A DNA stretch of 64,000 nt from Ceratothoa steindachneri (GCA_963969495.1 OZ018328.1:7043331-7107330); one strand, 5' to 3'. Counted from the first letter of the stretch, positions 1 to 11,847 are shown. Numbers and translations: made by a program. The notes: generated by a model from the sequence alone, not told the origin.

Positions 1-250
1 CTTAATGAGACAGTTAGGTGAAACATATTGGGAAATGGACGAAATATTATGGGAACGCGAGCGGGCAAACGAGCGGGGTATGGATCTTCAGGTTTATCAA
101 AATATCGAAGCCAGCATCGAAAACACAATTAAATTAGATAACCTTGGGAGGGCCTGGGCGAGTCTATCATTCAAAAGAGAATGTAAATCAACATAATTGT
201 TTCAAATTTCGTTAGAATCGGGGACCGACCGACCGACATAGTCAGATGTA
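1..250 (-). repeat. Interspersed repeat R1, copy 1
   Basis: Read on the minus strand, this stretch matches 45415-45660 and 60126-60372 (both plus strand). All three share blocks such as GATTCTAACGAAATTT, then a TGTTGNTTTACATTCTC block, and later a CC(A)AAGGTTA block. The similarity is patchy but collinear for about 200 bases. No coding frame is conserved between copies, so I read it as a non-coding dispersed repeat. The window edge truncates this copy. Its class is unknown; it could be a SINE or the end of a larger element. Confidence 0.6.
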
Positions 251-1158
251 GAGTCGTTCGCGACTAGACTTGCACGTGACAAAAAAGCGCGTTAGAGGTT
301 AAATAAAAGAAGTAACAAGATATATATGAAAAGAAAAGGCTCGAATGCCGAACTACAAGGATTAAAGGGCTATTCAAATAGACAACACAAGATAAGATTC
401 TTAAAAACAAAACAATAAGAGAGGAACAGAACAGATAACATGATAGCGAGGCCCTCTTCAACAACACAAAACTTTTCTAAAACTCTTTATTCACCACACT
501 TTCAAATCTCTTATCTACCACAAAATAATTTCCCTCATAATTCCATCAACGCATAATTTCATCAACGACGTAGATCATCATTATGTTGAACGACTCGTTT
601 CCTTCGACGGATGTTCCTGCCACGAGACCGCCATATTTAATCCTCAGCTGTACGCGAGAGGGCAACAAATTTTTCTATCGCTTTTCTCAGATTTTTGGGG
701 CCATTCATCGTTTATCAACAACCGATAGAAGAAAAACAATGCAAAAGAAGATGTCGCTAACTCCTTCAAACATCATATTTGGATCAGTGATCTTTGAACA
801 AAGCGAGGGTATTATATCGTCCAACTGCGGCTTGTGGTGTTCCTGGTGCAAAGTTATTCCGTTTGTCCGGAAAGAGAACAAAGCCTTAATCTATAATTTT
901 ATTCAAGTGTTTACGGACCTACGTTAAGTCAGTTTCAAGTCTTTAAGAAGGACTTCTATTTAGAATCCCAATTATATAAAAAAAGAGTAAATCAATAAAA
1001 GCATCTGTTCCACGAGTTTTTTGGAAAGAGGTCCTGAAGAAGTGAAAATAGAGTCGATGAATAAGGAGTCTATGGACCAACCAAGGCCCGGCCTTCATTC
1101 AATGTATTCTTGATATATTTCCAGTAACTCTCAACTTGGTTGTGACAGTTCCCTTGAA

Positions 1159-1218
1159 ACATTGGCAGAGCTCTGAGAAACCATAAGGTCTTATGGTTTC
1201 TCAGAGCTCTGCCAATGT
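1159..1218. repeat. Perfect 29-bp inverted repeat with 2-base spacer
   Basis: The arms at 1159-1187 and 1190-1218 are exact reverse complements with only GT between them. Both sides mismatch immediately outside the arms. It would form a cruciform or hairpin. No transposon-like flanks are visible. It could be a recent template-switch product, a sequencing or assembly artefact, or the end of a foldback element. Confidence 0.9.
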
Positions 1219-2229
1219 CCTATACGAGGACAGTTGATCGTTCTCGAGTGTTCCTCCACTTATGAATTATGGTTGTTGTTTATTAGCTCCTCGAGAGCAG
1301 ATGATGTCTCTGCCCCCTCCGAGCACTTGGGAGATTAAGGGGACTATAAACATCAACGTTGTCACAATTAAGTTGTGCCGCGCCTTTTGTGAGACTGTCA
1401 GGAGGGAGCAGATTAGAGTAGAGGGAGGCTGTTGCCTGCTGTTTGGAATATTATAGCACCGCCCTGCTAGCGGTCCATGCAGCAGATAAGAAGTAGTAGT
1501 TCTATTGCAACTTAACTTCACGTGCAATGCATCCAAGTGAGGTGTTCTCATTTACTCTACAGGGTGGTTGGAGTAAAAAAAATCCTCCTGCCTGTTAGGT
1601 GCTTGGATTATGGTTTGAACCAAGAAAGAAAGCACAGGGCATTCTTCAGATTCCTTCCCATTGCTCTTTCCCTTCTCACATTGAACCAAGGATCATTTGG
1701 CGAAACTCCTGAACGCCGCCCTTGATTTAACTATGCTTGATCTTTTTACTGAGGCTTCCCTAAAGGTGTCCTCAATTTTCAAGTGAATGGGAGAATCTCT
1801 GAAAGTTTATTAAAAGGGGCTGGGAAAGAAAACAGTGAAATCAGGGGAAGTGAAAATGAGTGGCAGGTACAAAATCAAGTAGACAACTTGGAGCACTACG
1901 AACCAGAAAAGTATATAATTCTGGACCAGGGCCCTTTTTTTCCATGGACGCAAGTGCTCTTTGAAGATGTGTGCAATTGCTGGGATAGAACTGTTGAAAA
2001 TTCAAGGATTCCATCAAGCATTTTTCAATTTGAAATCATCGACAATGATCCCATGAAAAATAACCACAAAAACGAACGTTTTAGGAATTTATTAAGCGAA
2101 ATAAGGTCGTGTTCATAACATCATACTCCATTCAAATTTCAGACTCGATCCAATTATTATAGTTAGATGAAACGGAAAGCCCGCCTCTCACTTCCATACT
2201 CAGGAAAAAAACACATTTGCATATAATTC

Positions 2230-2256
2230 GATAGACAGATAGATAGATAGATAGAC
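2230..2256. repeat. (GATA)n microsatellite
   Basis: A run of GATA/GACA units in otherwise unremarkable sequence. Confidence 0.85.
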
Positions 2257-2688
2257 TGATACGAATAAAACTCTTAGCAGTTCATAAAGGTTACATTTTG
2301 TTTTCAAAGCTCAGCTGTGTTTATCCCAGTCTATTGTGTATAACTCAAATTTGTAATTTATTTTTTGACCAAAAACGATGCAACAGCAAATTTTCCCGTC
2401 TATGCGTGCATAACCCAAACAATATCCCACTCTCAGGTTGTATAAATGTTTTAATTAACCTTTTCACTTTTCTCGGTGGTACTGCTGCAAGAATCATGTA
2501 AGCAAAATAACGAAAACACTGCTGAGAAAAAATGTTTAGGAATCTGTTATACTATAAAAAAAATCCTTTTCTATTCGTCGGTGCCACCCACTTCTAAGAT
2601 AGGTTGTAAGCCCGCCCACTGCTCGTAAAAAAATTAGCAAATAAACAGGCAGAGTTGGATAGCAACCTGCCCTTCTTATGTTAACATA

Positions 2689-3993
2689 CGAGGGGCGGTC
2701 AATAAGTTTTACGAATCGGTAGGGCAAAACAGAGGAAGGGAGATGGTTGTTTGTAGGGGTGTTAGGACAAGTTATGACAAGTCAGGACCTGCAGCCGCAC
2801 GCTCCTGCCTCGTCTATTTAAGAAGCAGTAGCTGATCGCGGATCGTCAGTCACAAATTTTTCAACAATGGAGAAGGTTGAGCACCGCGCAGTGATCAAAT
2901 TTTTGACCAAGGAAGGCAAGAATGCAAAAGAGATCCATGAACGCATGGTTGCAGTGTACACCCACACTGCCCCTTCCTATGCAACCATTGTTCGCTGGAA
3001 TAGGGAGTTCCACCATGGTCGTGAGTTCCTTGAAGATGACCCCCTTCCAGGACGCCCGTCAGACGTGACCAACGAGGACAATGTGGCCCATGTGGATAGG
3101 ATCATCCTCGAAAATCGACGGGTGAAGGTCAAAGAAATCGAGCGAGAACTTGAAATGTCACATGGAAGTGTTATCAACTTCATCCACGACAATTTGGCCA
3201 TGACCAAGGTCTCTGCTCGTTGGGTCCCTAGAAACCTCACGAAACCTCATGCCCCATGATCGACTTCAACGTCATCAAAATTCGGAGGAGCTGCTGCTCC
3301 TGTCCAACCAAGACCCGGCGAGATTCGAGTCACGCATAGTGACAGGTGATGAAACGTGGGCCAATCATTGGGATCCCAAGACCAAGCACGAAAGCATAGC
3401 CTGGAAGCACAGGGGCTCTCCGACCCCCATCACGTTCCGGACCCAACCCTCATCCGGGAAGATCATGGCCACCATCTTCTGGGATTCTGAGGGAGTGTTG
3501 ATGGTGGACTATGCGCCTCGTGGAAGGACCATCACAGGCCAATATTACGCCGAGGAACTGGCTGGGTTGAAGAAGTGCATCCGGCAGAAGCAGCGCGGCA
3601 AGTTGAGACGCGGTGTCCTGCTCCTCCACGACAATGCCCCTGTCCACAAGGCCAGAGTTGCACAAGCTGCCCTCCGCAAGTGCGGATTCGAGGAGCTCAA
3701 CCATCCTCCCTACAGTCCAGATCTTGCCCCTAGCGACTACTTTTTTATTCTGTCAGCTCAAGGCTGCACTGCGTGGACACCGGTTTGGAGATGATAAAGA
3801 TGTCCAGCTCGCCGTCCAGGAGTGGATTGAACAGCAGTCGGGAGATTTCTGGTTGTCGGGAATTCGAAGCCTCAGGGACAAGTGCCGCAAGTTCATAGAA
3901 GTCGAGGGTAGTTATATTGAAAAATAATAAAATACTTTTCCTCATATCTCGTTTCCTTATATCCGAATTGCAAAACTTATTGACCACCCCTCG
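2689..3993 (+). mobile_element. Complete mariner element with TIRs and TA target duplication
   Basis: A 1,305-bp element. The left TIR starts CGAGGGGCGGTCAATAAG at 2689. The right TIR, read inward from 3993, starts CGAGGGGTGGTCAATAAG. The two agree at 27 of 31 positions. TA dinucleotides at 2687-2688 and 3994-3995 are the expected mariner target-site duplication. The size is typical of mariner, and one transposase reading frame fills it. The intact ends and the few frame breaks suggest fairly recent insertion. The copy could still be mobilised in trans if an active relative exists. Confidence 0.93.
2867..3927 (+). pseudogene. Mariner transposase (DD34D), two frameshifts
   Basis: This encodes the transposase that would cut and paste the element. 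Frame 2867-3259 gives the paired helix-turn-helix N-terminal region and ends in the mariner WVPRNLT linker motif. A small indel near 3250 shifts to the frame beginning at 3249, which carries catalytic TGDETW, LLHDNAPVH and PPYSPDLAPSD. The spacing from the second to the third Asp is 34 residues, the mariner DD34D signature. A second indel in the T-run near 3740-3750 shifts to the frame ending at 3927, which restores the C-terminus. The summed length of about 350 codons matches the family. All three acidic residues survive, so only the two frame breaks visibly disable it. The 2867 start is chosen for its fit to family length; it lies about 180 bases inside the left TIR. Confidence 0.92.
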
Positions 3994-3995
3994 TA

Positions 3996-4826
3996 GGTAG
4001 ATCCACTTAAAATACTTGTGAAAACACCTCCCACGTAATATAGGATTGAAAGTCTTCCATTAAATAACCCCATAGCTACTTCTTAAGTAGCATCCTATTG
4101 GTAAATCCCTTTGGAGGTGAGTCCCTTCCTTCTCCATATAAAAACCCTTGTAAGATTCAGATTAAAGCATTCCGAGCATATCTTGTCTTTGAATAAAGTT
4201 AAAGTCCTACAGCTCATTTTGCTCTCCACTACTGTGTCGTACCGGGTTTCGAAGATGGGCAAGCAAAACGATGTCGTCACACAGGGCAACACAACGTTGA
4301 ATTGCTGTGATCACTGAGGATCACCGACCTCTTCTACGATCGAACCCCTTGCAAGAATCATCCTTTAACGTCAGATTGCACCGTGTAACAAACTATAGGC
4401 AGTCATTTCTCACCAAGAAGGATTCCGTTGCGCTGGCTGCCTAATCACCTTGACTTTGTGCCCCATCTACCGACGGAGAGTCATTGGCGTCTAGCCATAG
4501 TTACAAGGCCAGAAGAAGGGACACACAATCGTGTAAACAAAAGTAAGAAATATGGTCATTTTCAATCTTTAAAAAACTTTCCCCAAGTTAAAATATAGTG
4601 TTATGGATATGAGCTAGACATTTGTGGTAAATTAATTCAGTATATCTAATATATATGTATATATATAATTTTTTTTCTTTAATTACGCCATCATTCTTCG
4701 TGGCATGAACGGTATCTTTACCAACAACTCAGTTGGTAATTTTTCATATACTACTAATTTATTGTGTACTTGTAATACTTCTTCCAATTTTTCCTAACCG
4801 ATTTAGGGTGGTTAGATGTATGGCAA
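3996..4826. other. No gene recognised
   Basis: Nothing recognisable beyond AT-rich sequence and a short TA-rich patch near 4645-4670. Confidence 0.5.
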
Positions 4827-5202
4827 GGATTCATTTTCATCATTCTTTCGCGCTCATGAAAGATTTATACATTGTATATTCGCCGCGTGTTTACCTCAAT
4901 TCTCCTTTGTCCTTTAAATTCCCTATTAATTTCTCTCTCTTTCATAGTAACGATCGACCTTGCAAAGCGTACCTTAGAAGATTGTTTATTCGGAAGATTT
5001 TCTGGTCTTCCTCGTAGCCAAATGGCCTAAGAGATGATTTAATTGAGATCAAAGCGGATGCTCGTTGTCTACAGTGTGCGTGGTTCGAATCCCCTGTGCG
5101 GAATTTTGGCGAATTAGGAAATATTATTTCAGAAGAAAAATCTTCCTCGTTTTCTGTTTCTTGCGGTTTGTTGGATTCATTTTCATCATTTTTTCGCACT
5201 CA

Positions 5203-5205
<3 letters not shown>
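4827..5205 (+). repeat. tRNA-derived SINE, ending in a TA tract
   Basis: A pol III-like internal promoter is visible: A box TAGCCAAATGG at 5015-5025 and a perfect B box GGTTCGAATCC at 5082-5092. The 67-base spacing is longer than in ordinary tRNAs, closer to a class II-derived or diverged head. Blocks at 4827-4926 and 5127-5205 match 17140-17235 and 17108-17170, so this is a dispersed family and not a lone tRNA gene. The body runs straight into a TA tract. No cloverleaf good enough for a functional tRNA is evident. Confidence 0.65.

Positions 5206-5291
<86 letters not shown>
5206..5291. repeat. (TA)n microsatellite
   Basis: About 86 bases of uninterrupted TA at the 3' end of the SINE. Confidence 0.98.
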
Positions 5292-5294
<3 letters not shown>

Positions 5295-5439
5295 CGTGTC
5301 TCTCTTCATCTATAGGAAGAAAAGTTAGAGAATATAGATACAAACTAAAAGTGGATTCTTATGTAAATTTTCAATGGAAGATAATGGAAGTGGCCTCTAG
5401 TCTCTAAGTGCTCCCTAAATAGAGCTACGGGGCGGGCCC

Positions 5440-5629
5440 TTTGCCAAACTTGCCCTGTCAGTTAAATCAAGGGAACGTGACCAAGGTTTACACCCCCGTG
5501 AGACATATTAATTCTACTCTACATCATTATTCACATGTGGGAAGCAAAAGCAGCCTGTTTGCCCATGCACCGCAAGGAAAGACGAAGACTATTGTCTATC
5601 AAGAACTGTTATTATGTAGCATTGGTTAA
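5440..5629 (+). pseudogene. Helitron helicase C-terminus, fragment 1
   Basis: The last about 33 codons before the stop at 5629 read VGSKSSLFAHAPQGKTK then a TIVYQELL block. That is the end of the Pif1-like helicase domain of animal Helitron Rep/Hel proteins, which unwinds DNA during rolling-circle transposition. The family usually reads CSRVG before this segment; here the upstream frame is already decayed. The same C-terminal segment occurs again at about 6653-6727, so two Helitron copies lie side by side. Everything upstream of about 5530 is unrecognisable, so this is a severely truncated relic. Confidence 0.72.
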
Positions 5630-5682
5630 AGAATATTTTTTTAATAGATATAAGAATTTCAATCTATATCTTGCTTATGATT

Positions 5683-5725
5683 TTCTGTTTACCCAGGTAA
5701 AGCCGGGTACCTTATTCAGTGGCTC
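5683..5725 (+). other. Possible Helitron 3' terminus (hairpin end)
   Basis: Just after fragment 1, ACCCAGGTAAAGCCGGGT can fold into a short imperfect hairpin followed by ACCTTATTCAGT. Helitrons end in a GC-rich hairpin about 10 bases before a CTRR-T terminus; CAGT would be a decayed version. Placement directly downstream of a helicase C-terminus supports the reading, but the terminal motif is not canonical. Confidence 0.4.
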
Positions 5726-5769
5726 ATACTCGTAAGTGAGCCTTAGAAGCACTAGGCAGGACAATGCGA

Positions 5770-6727
5770 GACATCAGGAATTATGAGGCTCCTAAGGAAG
5801 GAGCCACTCTTTTGAAGTAAGCTGATTTCAAGCAGACATTTCCAGTGATCCATAAATTAACCAGGACAGATGAGGTCCGGGCTTGCCTAAAATCATCTTC
5901 TTCGTGTAGGAATATTAGAACACCATCTCTAAACACAAATATGAGAGCACGGCTCTTTGGTGATCAAATGCCAGCACAATTTGCCAAAAACATTCTAACA
6001 CTGGAAAATGGCAAAAGTACCTCTTGTTGCTGATGGTGGAATAGATATATCTAGTGTCTGCATAGCTATTAAGACCATTGATATTCTCAGCAAAACTACA
6101 CAAACTACAACTTGCTTTGTCAAAGAGCTATATTAGCTTCGAAGTAAAACACTGTCTGCAGAATCAATAAACATCTACTGCTTTCCCTCTCACGAAGTCC
6201 ATAAATTTACAAGTCAGTTGATAGAATTTCGGATCATGCTCAAATATTCCACAGAGTTCGTAAACTCTTGAGAACCTCTTGCCCTACCTTCCTACCAACT
6301 TGAACTGAAGTTAGTAAATCTAAATAATGTTTTTTCGCAATTTCGATCTAACAAAGCTCTCTAATTTCACTCGTCTGGTGGTAAATAATTTATTGCCCTA
6401 AGTCATAGAGGCAACCATTCTTACTGGAAGTGGAAAAGGAGAAGATGTCTTCATTTCATTTAAAGAATATCACTAAACCCATCAGGGTCAGAATTGCCAT
6501 TTAAATTCAGAAGACTACATTTTCCAATCCGTGTAAGTTTTAGAATCTGAATTAAAAAAAATCCTAAGGTGGGATTTTATTAGTGGCATAGTTACAATTA
6601 GAAGAACCCTGTTTCTCTTATGGTCAACTCTAGGTTGTTTGCTTCTGGAGTTAGAAACAAAAGTAATTTGTTTCTATATGCTCCACAAGGAAAAATTAAG
6701 AGTATTGTGTACCAAGAGGTTCTGTAG
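5770..6727 (+). pseudogene. Helitron Pif1-like helicase, fragment 2
   Basis: Collinear pieces of the C-terminal half of a Helitron helicase, spread over several frames. In order: a DFKQTFPVIH segment followed by TRTDEVRACLKSS (about 5826-5890); LNTNMRARLFGDQ with FAKNIL further on (about 5930-6000); ATILTGSGKGEDVFI (6412-6456); and NKSNLFLYAPQGKIKSIVYQ ending at a stop at 6727. These match the expected order and spacing of Pif1-type motifs in Helitron Hel domains. In-frame stops and shifts between the blocks rule out function. The Walker A part and the Rep domain are absent, so the copy is 5' truncated. The Penelope piece begins about 115 bases downstream, cutting off this copy's 3' end. Confidence 0.85.
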
Positions 6728-6841
6728 CGTTGCTGAACAAGATTAAATTTATTTCATACAATGAGAATATTGTTTGTGAGGAATAAAAAAAAAAGATCAA
6801 TTCCATCTTAGTTTATTTACGAACGCATATTTTACCCGGTT

Positions 6842-7146
6842 TTTAAATAGGCCAGTTAACAAAAAGCCTATATGTGAGAATTAAACAACATAAGTACTGT
6901 TATCGAACGGGGAAAACTTCAAATGCACTGGTTATTCATCAATTTACTCTGAACCATCAAATAGATTGGTCCAATGCAAAATCCATTATTTTTGTGCACA
7001 ATTTTATTGAAAGAAATTTAATGGAATCAGCTATGATCAAATTCTCCGATAACATTAATTTCAATTTAAGTGAGGGTCTATTTAAGTTAGATAATTGCAT
7101 ATTGAATAATATTTGTTTGCATTATAAATTTAATTTGTTGAATTGA
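6842..7146 (+). pseudogene. Penelope-like element, GIY-YIG endonuclease C-terminus
   Basis: Reads IGQLTKSLYVRIKQHKYC, RTGKTSNALVIHQF, then IDWSNAKSIIF, NFIERNLMESAMI and FNLSEGLFKLD. This is the C-terminal half of the GIY-YIG endonuclease domain fused to reverse transcriptase in Penelope-like retroelements. The catalytic-region Arg after YVR/I, the HQF/NHQIDW segment and the ERNLMESA segment (with its Glu) are all present. The GIY and YIG strands and the whole RT are missing, so the copy is 5' truncated at about 6842, right at a Helitron remnant. The last 90 codons are open from 6874, so this piece is relatively young. The stop at 7144-7146 is at the expected place. Confidence 0.85.
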
Positions 7147-7402
7147 TTTGTATATTGTAGTTTCGCGGATGGGCTATTCATTCGTTCGTCAGATGGTTAG
7201 TTTCTTTCCCTAAACAATTGTCTTTGTTGGTCGGTACGTTTGAATGACGTCACATTTCTCTGTCTATTAACTGTTTCTCTATCTCATTGTTCTTCTGCCC
7301 CTGATGATATAAACACGAAAGCGCTTGGGCTTATTCTGGGTATTATTTTCCTTTGGGATATTTCAAGCATCTTAGATCACGTGTTTTTTTGGTGATTATT
7401 TT

Positions 7403-7404
<2 letters not shown>
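7147..7404 (+). other. Penelope-like element 3' UTR
   Basis: Follows the endonuclease stop. It contains CCTGATGATATAAACACGAA then AGCGCTTGGGCTTATT, which resembles the 3' UTR that trails many arthropod Penelope ORFs (from memory, not searched). It runs into a short TA tract at 7405. Confidence 0.55.

Positions 7405-7433
<29 letters not shown>
7405..7433. repeat. (TA)n microsatellite
   Basis: About 29 bases of TA at the 3' end of the Penelope remnant. Confidence 0.95.
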
Positions 7434-7435
<2 letters not shown>

Positions 7436-10400
7436 GGTTCGAGCTAAATTTGACGGTTTGCATAACAAAAAATCTCGCAATATCTTAGCCAAAAATAAAT
7501 GTATACTTTGATCTTGGCCATCAGCTCGTTCTTGATGTTGCATGCACAGCGGTTAGTCTCTTTCTCAACCGCGCCCCACATTGTTAGGATTGTAGGACAT
7601 ATTGCACAGTCTTACACATTTGTCTGTGTGAGCGTGGTTTATGGTTTATGAGTATTCATGGTTGATGAGGGTGTTGTGCGTTTAGAACCGTCATGGACAG
7701 ATGGACGAATATTGCCCTTACCCACCTTCTTCGGCTATCGGCACAGTGGATACGCTGGTTTATGGCTGTGAGGGAACAAGCACGGGATGGGAGAAATAAC
7801 GTCACATTTAAGCATTTGCCTCCACGTGATGTGCCTCGTGTAGCTTACAAACAATCTTCGAAGCTCAAAAGTGTGAGAAAGTATAGGAGCGGGTTCATGG
7901 AATGCAGCCCTTATCAAGGCGAGTATTTAAACAAGACGAGAAGTCTCCCCTCCCCTCCCCTTCCAGCCACGCTGGGAGCGGCTGAGACAATCGCCACCCG
8001 GGCCGCATTCGCCATGACTCAAACGATGGGCGATAGTCCTCCCCCCTTCTATGGGGTAAGCTCCCTCACTTCTGGTGTCCATATCTACCCGCGTGAGGAG
8101 GAATGAGCAGATTGGTGCGAGAGACGATCTTACTCCTCCTCGATTCGGGTTGTCATACGCCGAAGGCAAGGAAACGTTGTGGGATAAAACCAAGCATCCC
8201 TCCATTGGATAAAACAAATATCCACCTCCTAGAACTAGTTAAGAACTCTTCTTCCCATAAGAATACCCGTCCGAATCCGCTCATCGACTCCATCTCCAAA
8301 CAAGAACTAAGTCTTATCCCCAAAAGGCTTAAGTGAAGATTAATCTTGGCGTAATACCCCCTTGATTACGCATATCCGACCAAACAAACCTTTGACGTCT
8401 CGGAGAAACCCACCCTCCGTTTTCTTCAAAGGAATTTACATCGGAAGAATTCCCAACCTCCCTTCTCGAAGACTCTGCTCCCCCCCTACCCCCCGTAATC
8501 TCAAACGAATATTTCACTACAAGCAAGTTGACCTTGGACCCCGTCGAAGTGACCCGACCAACATCTCACCACTTCGCCGGAAACGACCATCGTCTCCTCC
8601 AACCCCTCCATTTGTGTACCAGGTAACGTAACGAATATTTTAGCTTCCCCAAATTTATAATTCCGGTCTACTCCATTTTATTGCATTTTCGAATACCTAT
8701 TATTCTTAATAACCCGTTGACCACTGTAATTATTTGTTCTATATGTCTTTGTATTGTTGTATCATATTAACTTTAATTATTAATATTTATTAAAGTCTAT
8801 TTTTGCCGACTGCTTTTCTTTCCGACCCTCGAGCTCATCATAGCCGTATAACAACAGCCTGTAACGAAGTAAGATTTGGAACTCTCAGCCAATACCAAGA
8901 TTTAAAGTAACATCTATTGGACTAGCCCTCCCTTACGAGGATCTGACCTTGTAACTGGACCTTCGGCCTACCCAAACCTATTAAAAGGAAACCCCCGCGC
9001 ACTCTAAAATCAAATATAATATATGTATGTATGATATATAGAGCTATGCCACGACAATGGCTTTACTTTGGGTAGAGGGTGTTTGGGCTCGGACACCTTC
9101 CTCCTAATCATACCCCAACTCCCCCCTTTCCCCATTCCTTGACAACCCCCTTGCAGGAGGGACAAAGAGTCACTATTCATCACAAGCTGGAGGAAGAAAC
9201 AACTCGCTGAAACCACTATCTACCCAAACTCCTGGTCTCTGGGCAGAACCGTTTCGAAGCTTGGAAGAAGAAGGAACCGTCTACACTCAAAACTCTCTTC
9301 AAACGCTGGGAAACGGCTGGACGGAAACCTTCTGAAGTGTGAAGCACCACGAACTCCTCCTCCTCGCAAGTAAGGTCCTTGCCCGGGTTCTCCGGCCAAG
9401 CTAAGTTTTATACCCTCTTTCTCGCATTGGTTCTGCGAGTTCCCTCGAATTCCCATCAAAACTCTATCCCCCCTTTGCCCCCCCCCCCGCTCTTGCACAA
9501 ATTCTTTTAACCATCGGTCCTTCAATCTCTTAACCTTTTATCCATTTCGGAACCAACAAACTTATCTCAAACTCATAAACTACCCTTAAACTAAACTCTA
9601 ACTCACGAGAGCATTCGGAACTAAACATCGTTTCGAATAAGTTCTCTGGAAAGATCACTAAACTCTCCTAATCAATTGGACACTAATGTCTCTCACTTAA
9701 GCGCTACCATCTCGCTAAGCTTTGCCCTGCTTTCGGGGTAATAATTCTAACAACATATAGTAATCTATAGGATTAAAATCCGATGACTAGCTGACCAGAC
9801 AGTGGCGGTAGTGAAATCGAAGAAATTCTCCACCAACCACTTTTGACTCTTTCCAGAGGTATGGTCTTACAGTAGCAACCATCTTCAGCCAGGGTTTGAC
9901 CTCAGTCTATAGCAGCTCCATATAGCGTCGGAATTGTGCCTAAGACCTGCTCAAAGATATGGGGCAGCATGACGTCACTCTGGCTGGAGACTTAACCAAC
10001 GACCATCGCAGTTGGGGGAAACTTTGACTTCCTGAAAGCACATGGGTTGTAGGCAAGCCACTTGCTGTTACGGGTGTTGGGCCACTGGTCCTGGGAGAAG
10101 TTCTTTTCATATAAGAAGAACCAGATCATCCCTTACTCAACAGGATCCTTCGCTTTGTTCATTAGCTTATTTGCCTTACGTGGCATTAATTTATTTACCA
10201 AAGTAATTCCCATTTAAATTGAATTTACATTCCAAGATTAACGTTACCCACTGTTTGCGGTTACTATAGCAACGATTATCCGCTTTCACACTGGATCGGG
10301 CACCCCTGAGGAACACTCCTCATCCACCAAGTGGTTGTATCCAACAAACCAATTTTACAGCCCGAAAAAAAAGAAGTTTCAATTGCCTATTTTAACATTC

Positions 10401-11843
10401 ACTCTTGCCGTCACAGGACACGGGAAAGGGGGGTGGGTATTCACACGTAGGGTACGCTGTACCCATCTTGCTTAACTTTATTCAAGATGAGAAGCAGTAT
10501 TTCCATTCAGTCATGTTTTAGAGCACATGTACGTGTATATGCATGTGTATATGCCTGCCATTGGCGAGCGATTTGTTTATACCCCATCCACCATATGGGT
10601 CGGTCTCCTTTTCAACGTCTCTGGGCATTCAAATAAATAAAAGGGACCTGGGAGACGGGGAGGGAGGGGGGGGGATCTGCCTTGCCCCCGAAATACCCCT
10701 CCCCCACATTCGGTGGGTAAGTCGCTGAAGAGGCTGAGCTCCCACTTCTATCAGTGACGGCGGGGCAACGATGCGACTTCAGTCCTTCCCCCATCTTGTA
10801 GGCAATTATTGCGCGGGGGGGAGGGGGGGCAGGAGGAGAGCGGAACTTCCCCAAATCGGTGTCACAAAAGGGAGAGCGATCCCAAATGGCACTGGCGAGG
10901 TACAATGTGGCAGTCACCGAACGTCTTACCTCGGCACACCGAGCATTAGGGCAGGTGCACACCACTATCCAACCTGCCGCAACATCACCCACGCTTTTGT
11001 GTTTGTTTTTTTGAAAAGGGTATGCGAAATGGTCCAACTATCGAGGGCATTTTCCATCCACGATTAAGTTCCATCTCAAGAACTCGTACTTAAGCACAAC
11101 CTTGAATCCAAAAATCGACCAGGTGCCACTGCAATATTAAAGGGCCGCTGACTTGACCTGTTTTAAGAGGCAGCAATTACCTTAAGCACAAGTTTGCTGA
11201 GCGTTATTATTGTACGTTCAGGTCATTCTGACCTCGTTCGAAGTAAATGATTTAACAACGCTGAGCACGTTGCTGGTTTGAGGGTATATTAGGCTTCCGG
11301 CAGACGCGTTCTCTGAAGTTGAGGGAACGGAGTCGACTTTTACCGAGGGCGTTTAATATCTTCTTTCTCCCATACTTTGGTCTTAGCAGATTTGGGATGG
11401 AATAAGGGGAAACTATCGCCAACGCTAAATGCTGAGGCCTGTAGGGTGTATTGTAAGTCTTCGGGAGGAAATATGTACATAATCCAGGTAGTCAAAATAA
11501 CAATTCTGTACTAGGAGGGGAGAAATGACTTTACTATGAGGTCGTTTGACGTCATTGCGCTTCTCGTATTGTTGCCTAAAAGAGGATTGCAAGGAAAGTG
11601 GTGAGATTAGGGGAGGGAAAAGGCATGGGAGGTCCATCGCCTGATGAGCAGCCTCCATCCATCAGCAGGCAGGTGCATCTTTAACCGGTACGATTGCGGG
11701 ACACTGGCCAAGTCATTTGAGGATGCATTAGGCTGAATGTTGACGCCAAGTTGGGTCATCTAATGCTTCGAACACTCCCAAGAACATAACTAATACGCCT
11801 CGCTCTATGTTGGTTGTGGGTCTCCTGGGTAAACTCCAGAACC

Positions 11844-11847
<4 letters not shown>
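7434..11847. other. No gene recognised, 4.4 kb
   Basis: Parts are C-rich on the plus strand (about 7930-8620 and 9090-9530) with chance open frames on both strands. The longest (7693-8106 plus, 137 aa; 10612-11037 minus, 141 aa) are of low complexity or lack a recognisable domain. A short segment at 10275-10335 loosely resembles 60410-60470. G/C homopolymer runs occur near 9480 and 10670. Confidence 0.45.

Larger units (their letters stand above)
251..2686. other. No gene recognised
   Basis: The open frames here are short and resemble no family I know. The stretch holds a perfect palindrome (1159-1218) and a GATA microsatellite (2230-2256), described separately. Confidence 0.5.

Noticed and set aside
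5011..5100. Functional tRNA gene (class II)
   Set aside because: The 67-base box spacing is too long and a second family copy exists at 17.1-17.3 kb.
5096..5407. 103-codon frame with a long Tyr-Ile run, and similar frames at 11.8, 25.0, 30.0, 35.7 and 52.8 kb
   Set aside because: Translation of TA tracts plus chance flanks.
7693..8106. 137-codon plus-strand frame as a host exon
   Set aside because: No domain, no clear splice signals, and the C-rich part is low complexity.
8640..8900. LTR with TATTAAAGTC polyadenylation-like signal and TGTAAC start
   Set aside because: No second copy in the window and no retroviral-type coding sequence next to it.
10612..11037. 141-codon minus-strand frame
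   Set aside because: No recognisable domain; Pro/Ser-rich from G-runs on the plus strand.
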